Assembly: GCA_013399115.1 (NCBI GenBank)
Contig: VXAA01004252.1
Span: 1 to 64,000, forward strand
Direction: 5' to 3'
Origin: Anseranas semipalmata
Lineage: Eukaryota > Chordata > Aves > Anseriformes > Anseranatidae
Length of the DNA: 64,000 nt
The translations under genes and the position numbers were made by a program. The notes beneath the pieces are model-generated. The model had not been told where the DNA came from, ran no database searches, and saw only the letters and a list, made by a program, of their open reading frames with translations. Positions 61,234 through 64,000 of the stretch are shown piece by piece; position 1 is the stretch's first letter; every line of letters starts with the position of its first letter.

Positions 61234-64000
61234 CATCCCACTGTATCTGGCTGATTAGACCGGGTTAGAGGCTTAATTAAACCATAAATTTGGTTTTTGC
61301 AAGGATACCCCAGAAGCTAGTCTGAAAACATGCATTTTCTAAGCTATGTAAAAAGACAAGCTAATTGATTTTGCATGACCAGGTTCAAGGATGACTGAAT
61401 CAGGTCTAGCTATTTTTTCCATTTTGAGTCACAATCTCCCGGATCAGCAGTTACAATAAGAAATTGCTTTCTCTGACTCAGACTGACAATAGCAGGCAAA
61501 ACTCTTCCTACACTCAAGTGCCTGCAAGGAGATCAGAGAAAGCCAGACTGATGGTGAGATGCTGACCATCTTGCTGGAAAACAAAAAGCAAGACTTCCAT
61601 TCCAAGCTGGGCCCCAGCTGGTGAAAAAATGAGTAATTGCTGAGGACAACGTTGCATCACATCTAACAAAAACTGGAGTCTTGCTCAGGTGTCACCCCAG
61701 CACATTGGCATTTAATAAGATTTAGATAACAAATAGCTATTGTAGCAGCTAGTATCCCAATTTTCATTGCAGAAAGATTTTTGCAATGTCATTTGCCTAG
61801 TTTAACAAAACTGATATTAAACAGATGATTTGAACAAGAAAACATCATCTGCCAGCTACCGGAAAACTTTACTATATAAAGACTAGACTAACACAGCTTG
61901 TGGTGCTATTAACAGCATAAAAAAAAGTCAAACTCTACATTCAGTTTTCAGTAGGAAGTAGATTGTTCTGCTCAGTTAAACTTTAAACAAACGCTGATGT
62001 CACTAGTCACACTTTGCAAAGGTCTAAGTGGGAGATTTTGCTTGCAGTCAGGGTTATCAGTAGCAGATTTTTATTTCAAATAAAAATGAGCGCTCAATTT
62101 CATTTTTCTGAAGGAAAAAAGATGATTAAAAAATCAGTAAACCAACACAATTATTTCCTGTTCATTTCATCATGTAGTGCAAGTTTAGATGCTAAGGAAA
62201 ACAATTTAAATCCAGTGTGGACAAATTTCAAAATTCAACTGTGTTCAAGTTTCAATTTTATCAGTAGCAGATGTACTCCTGGCCAAAGTCAGCAGCTGTG
62301 CAGGCACAATATTATAATCAATATAAATTTGTACACATTATCTGCACCTAACAGGCAATGCGAGGCCCAGCTACCTGGGAATGCACAGGACTAGTTTACA
62401 TGAAACATGGCTGGGTGAAAGACACTCTTCCAGCAGGGCAAGGCCAATAGTGGTCTGTTGGGTAGTTTAGGTCATATTTTAGTACCTTTTACCAGTTGTT
62501 ACTCATTTGTTTTGGATGTTTCAACTCAACCAAAAACCAGGAAAATGAAGTAGGAGTCTAATATTCAAACTATATTTTACTATTATTATAACAAACTTAT
62601 TTTAAAGCAGTATTTGGAAATTTTTCTTAAACTACAAAACTGATTTTTTTTGAAAGGTGCTGATGTGATATGTCAAAATGTTTTTTTATTTGTTTTCCAT
62701 CCAAACAGTGGCAACAAGAGTTAGTTTCAAGGCTGTCTTTGTCCACATAAAACCCTTTTTTTTCCCCCTATGTGGTAAACACTAGTAACTTTTTATTGTG
62801 CTGTTTACTGGTAGGAAGTCAGGAAAATGAAATACCCAAATCAAGCACAGGAACACTTCATTTTACTACGATGCAAAAAATGAAGTGCCAGTCTCCAGTA
62901 TTTTAGTAGTATTAATGTGGTGCATTACAGCCAAGTGTTTAAGCGAGGGAGAGAGATTGTAGTTTCCCAGAAATTACTTTGCCTCAGGTACTCATCAGTT
63001 TGCATGCAAATAATTCAGACAGCAAACCTGAGGTTTCCAGTGCACCTAGGTCAACGCTGGATGCAAAGTGGGCTGCTGAGCAGCAAGTAACAGCTTCCTG
63101 GCTCCTCCTTCCACCTCCTTATGTTTAAGTATATGGAAGAGATGTTCATGTTCCAGCTGTGCATTGATTCTAGGCCTGCTCTAATGATTTAGGATTTGAT
63201 CTTCAATTGTTAGAAACAAATGTTTTCCACTGGAAGGTGGCTTTCACCTGACAGCCATGAAACATTAAAATAAAGGTTTAAAAAAATATATCATTAGAAT
63301 TTTTTGTGCTATTAACCTCATTTTAGAGGGAATAAATTTCACTGGCAATACGAACAACACACAGGAAACATGGTTAAAATAAGCCACAGTAACAAATCAA
63401 GTGCAGTGTCTAAAATAAGGATAAGTTCAACTGAGATATTTCTCTCCATTAAATCCATGTTATTTCATCTTCCCAGTTTGTCAGCTTTATATCCAAGAAA
63501 TGCTTGGTGTTGTAGAAAGGCCAACATTTTTGTACTCCCTAGTGTTACACAGAATCTGGCTGGGTACAGCAGAACCAATACAGGTCAAAATAACAAACTC
63601 ATGCTTCCTAAGATGAATTGTATGAGACCTCTGAGGGAGTGTTAAGCATTCATTTCTCTGGATTTATTGTAAGCTGTAAGAAATAGTATCTCAAAAGCAA
63701 AAAACCCTTTCACTTATTTTAATTCTTTATGCAAATTACTGCTACCAAGACCACATAGTAGTTTTCTTATCATTGCAAATGGACAAAAATTGCATTTCAG
63801 AGATCCCAGCGTTTTAGAATCATTTGGCAAATTAAGCAAAAGAAGAATCTGTCCTGTGAAAGGCAGGTTATCTGCAAGTTACTCTTCAGAGCAAAAAGGA
63901 GCTCGTTTCAGAGTGCTTCTCTTCTCTCCCATATAAAGTGGCATCAAATATTCCTCCACCTCAGCAGCCCAAAACAACCTTCCTATGTACTTCCTAGACA
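61234..64000. other. Non-coding AT-rich DNA to the window end
   Basis: The 126-codon frame at 62014-62394 and the 91-codon frame at 63370-63645 show no domain, no signal peptide and no splice context. They look like chance. No repeat family is recognised. Confidence 0.5.

Noticed and set aside
62014..62394. A 126-codon plus-strand frame
   Set aside because: Low-complexity AT-derived residues, no domain and no homology that I can recognise.

Overview
The window looks like gene-poor bird nuclear DNA, either intergenic or deep intronic. The main evidence is its repeats. All clear LINE remnants are CR1, the dominant avian (sauropsid) retroposon, recognised by reverse-transcriptase C-terminal peptides and by the terminal ATTCTATG-type 8-mer at the 3' end. 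There is also one GC-rich retroviral solo LTR of a type I recall from avian genomes. I see no L1, Alu or other mammalian-type repeat. The species cannot be fixed from this sequence.

I find no convincing protein-coding gene on either strand. The longest open frames are either CR1 reverse-transcriptase remnants (about 52.0-52.9 kb on +, 56.0-56.6 kb on -, 21.5-21.9 kb on -) or chance frames in GC-rich or AT-rich DNA with no recognisable domain. No intact rRNA, tRNA or CRISPR is seen.

Layout: 0-0.5 kb is AT-rich unique DNA. A solo LTR follows at about 0.52-1.37 kb and contains a single-N assembly mark. AT-rich unique DNA runs to about 13 kb, where there is an isolated GC-rich block (about 12.98-13.76 kb). 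From 14 to 18 kb there are several simple repeats. From 18 to 25.5 kb there is a cluster of CR1 remnants: a possible very old one, a short minus-strand tail at 19.84 kb, a tail-to-tail pair at 21.43-21.87 kb, and a decayed 1.5 kb copy at 24.0-25.5 kb that has lost its catalytic-loop region. Two old minus-strand CR1 fragments lie at 33.8-34.2 and 35.8-35.9 kb and an old plus-strand one at 37.9-38.4 kb. Large pyrimidine microsatellites sit at 40.8 kb (interrupted by 19 Ns) and 42.1 kb (33 perfect CTT units). The two best preserved CR1 copies are at 52.0-52.9 kb (+) and 55.96-56.64 kb (-). The right end is AT-rich unique DNA with one degenerate tRNA-like segment at 61.16 kb.

Nothing here works together as a pathway or operon. 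The window is best read as a record of successive retroposon insertions in neutral or regulatory non-coding DNA. No novel multi-gene system was found. The observations worth checking are assembly gaps hidden in repeats, the GC-rich block with possible flanking duplication, polypurine/polypyrimidine tracts, several perfect inverted repeats, the tRNA-like remnant and one candidate microexon.
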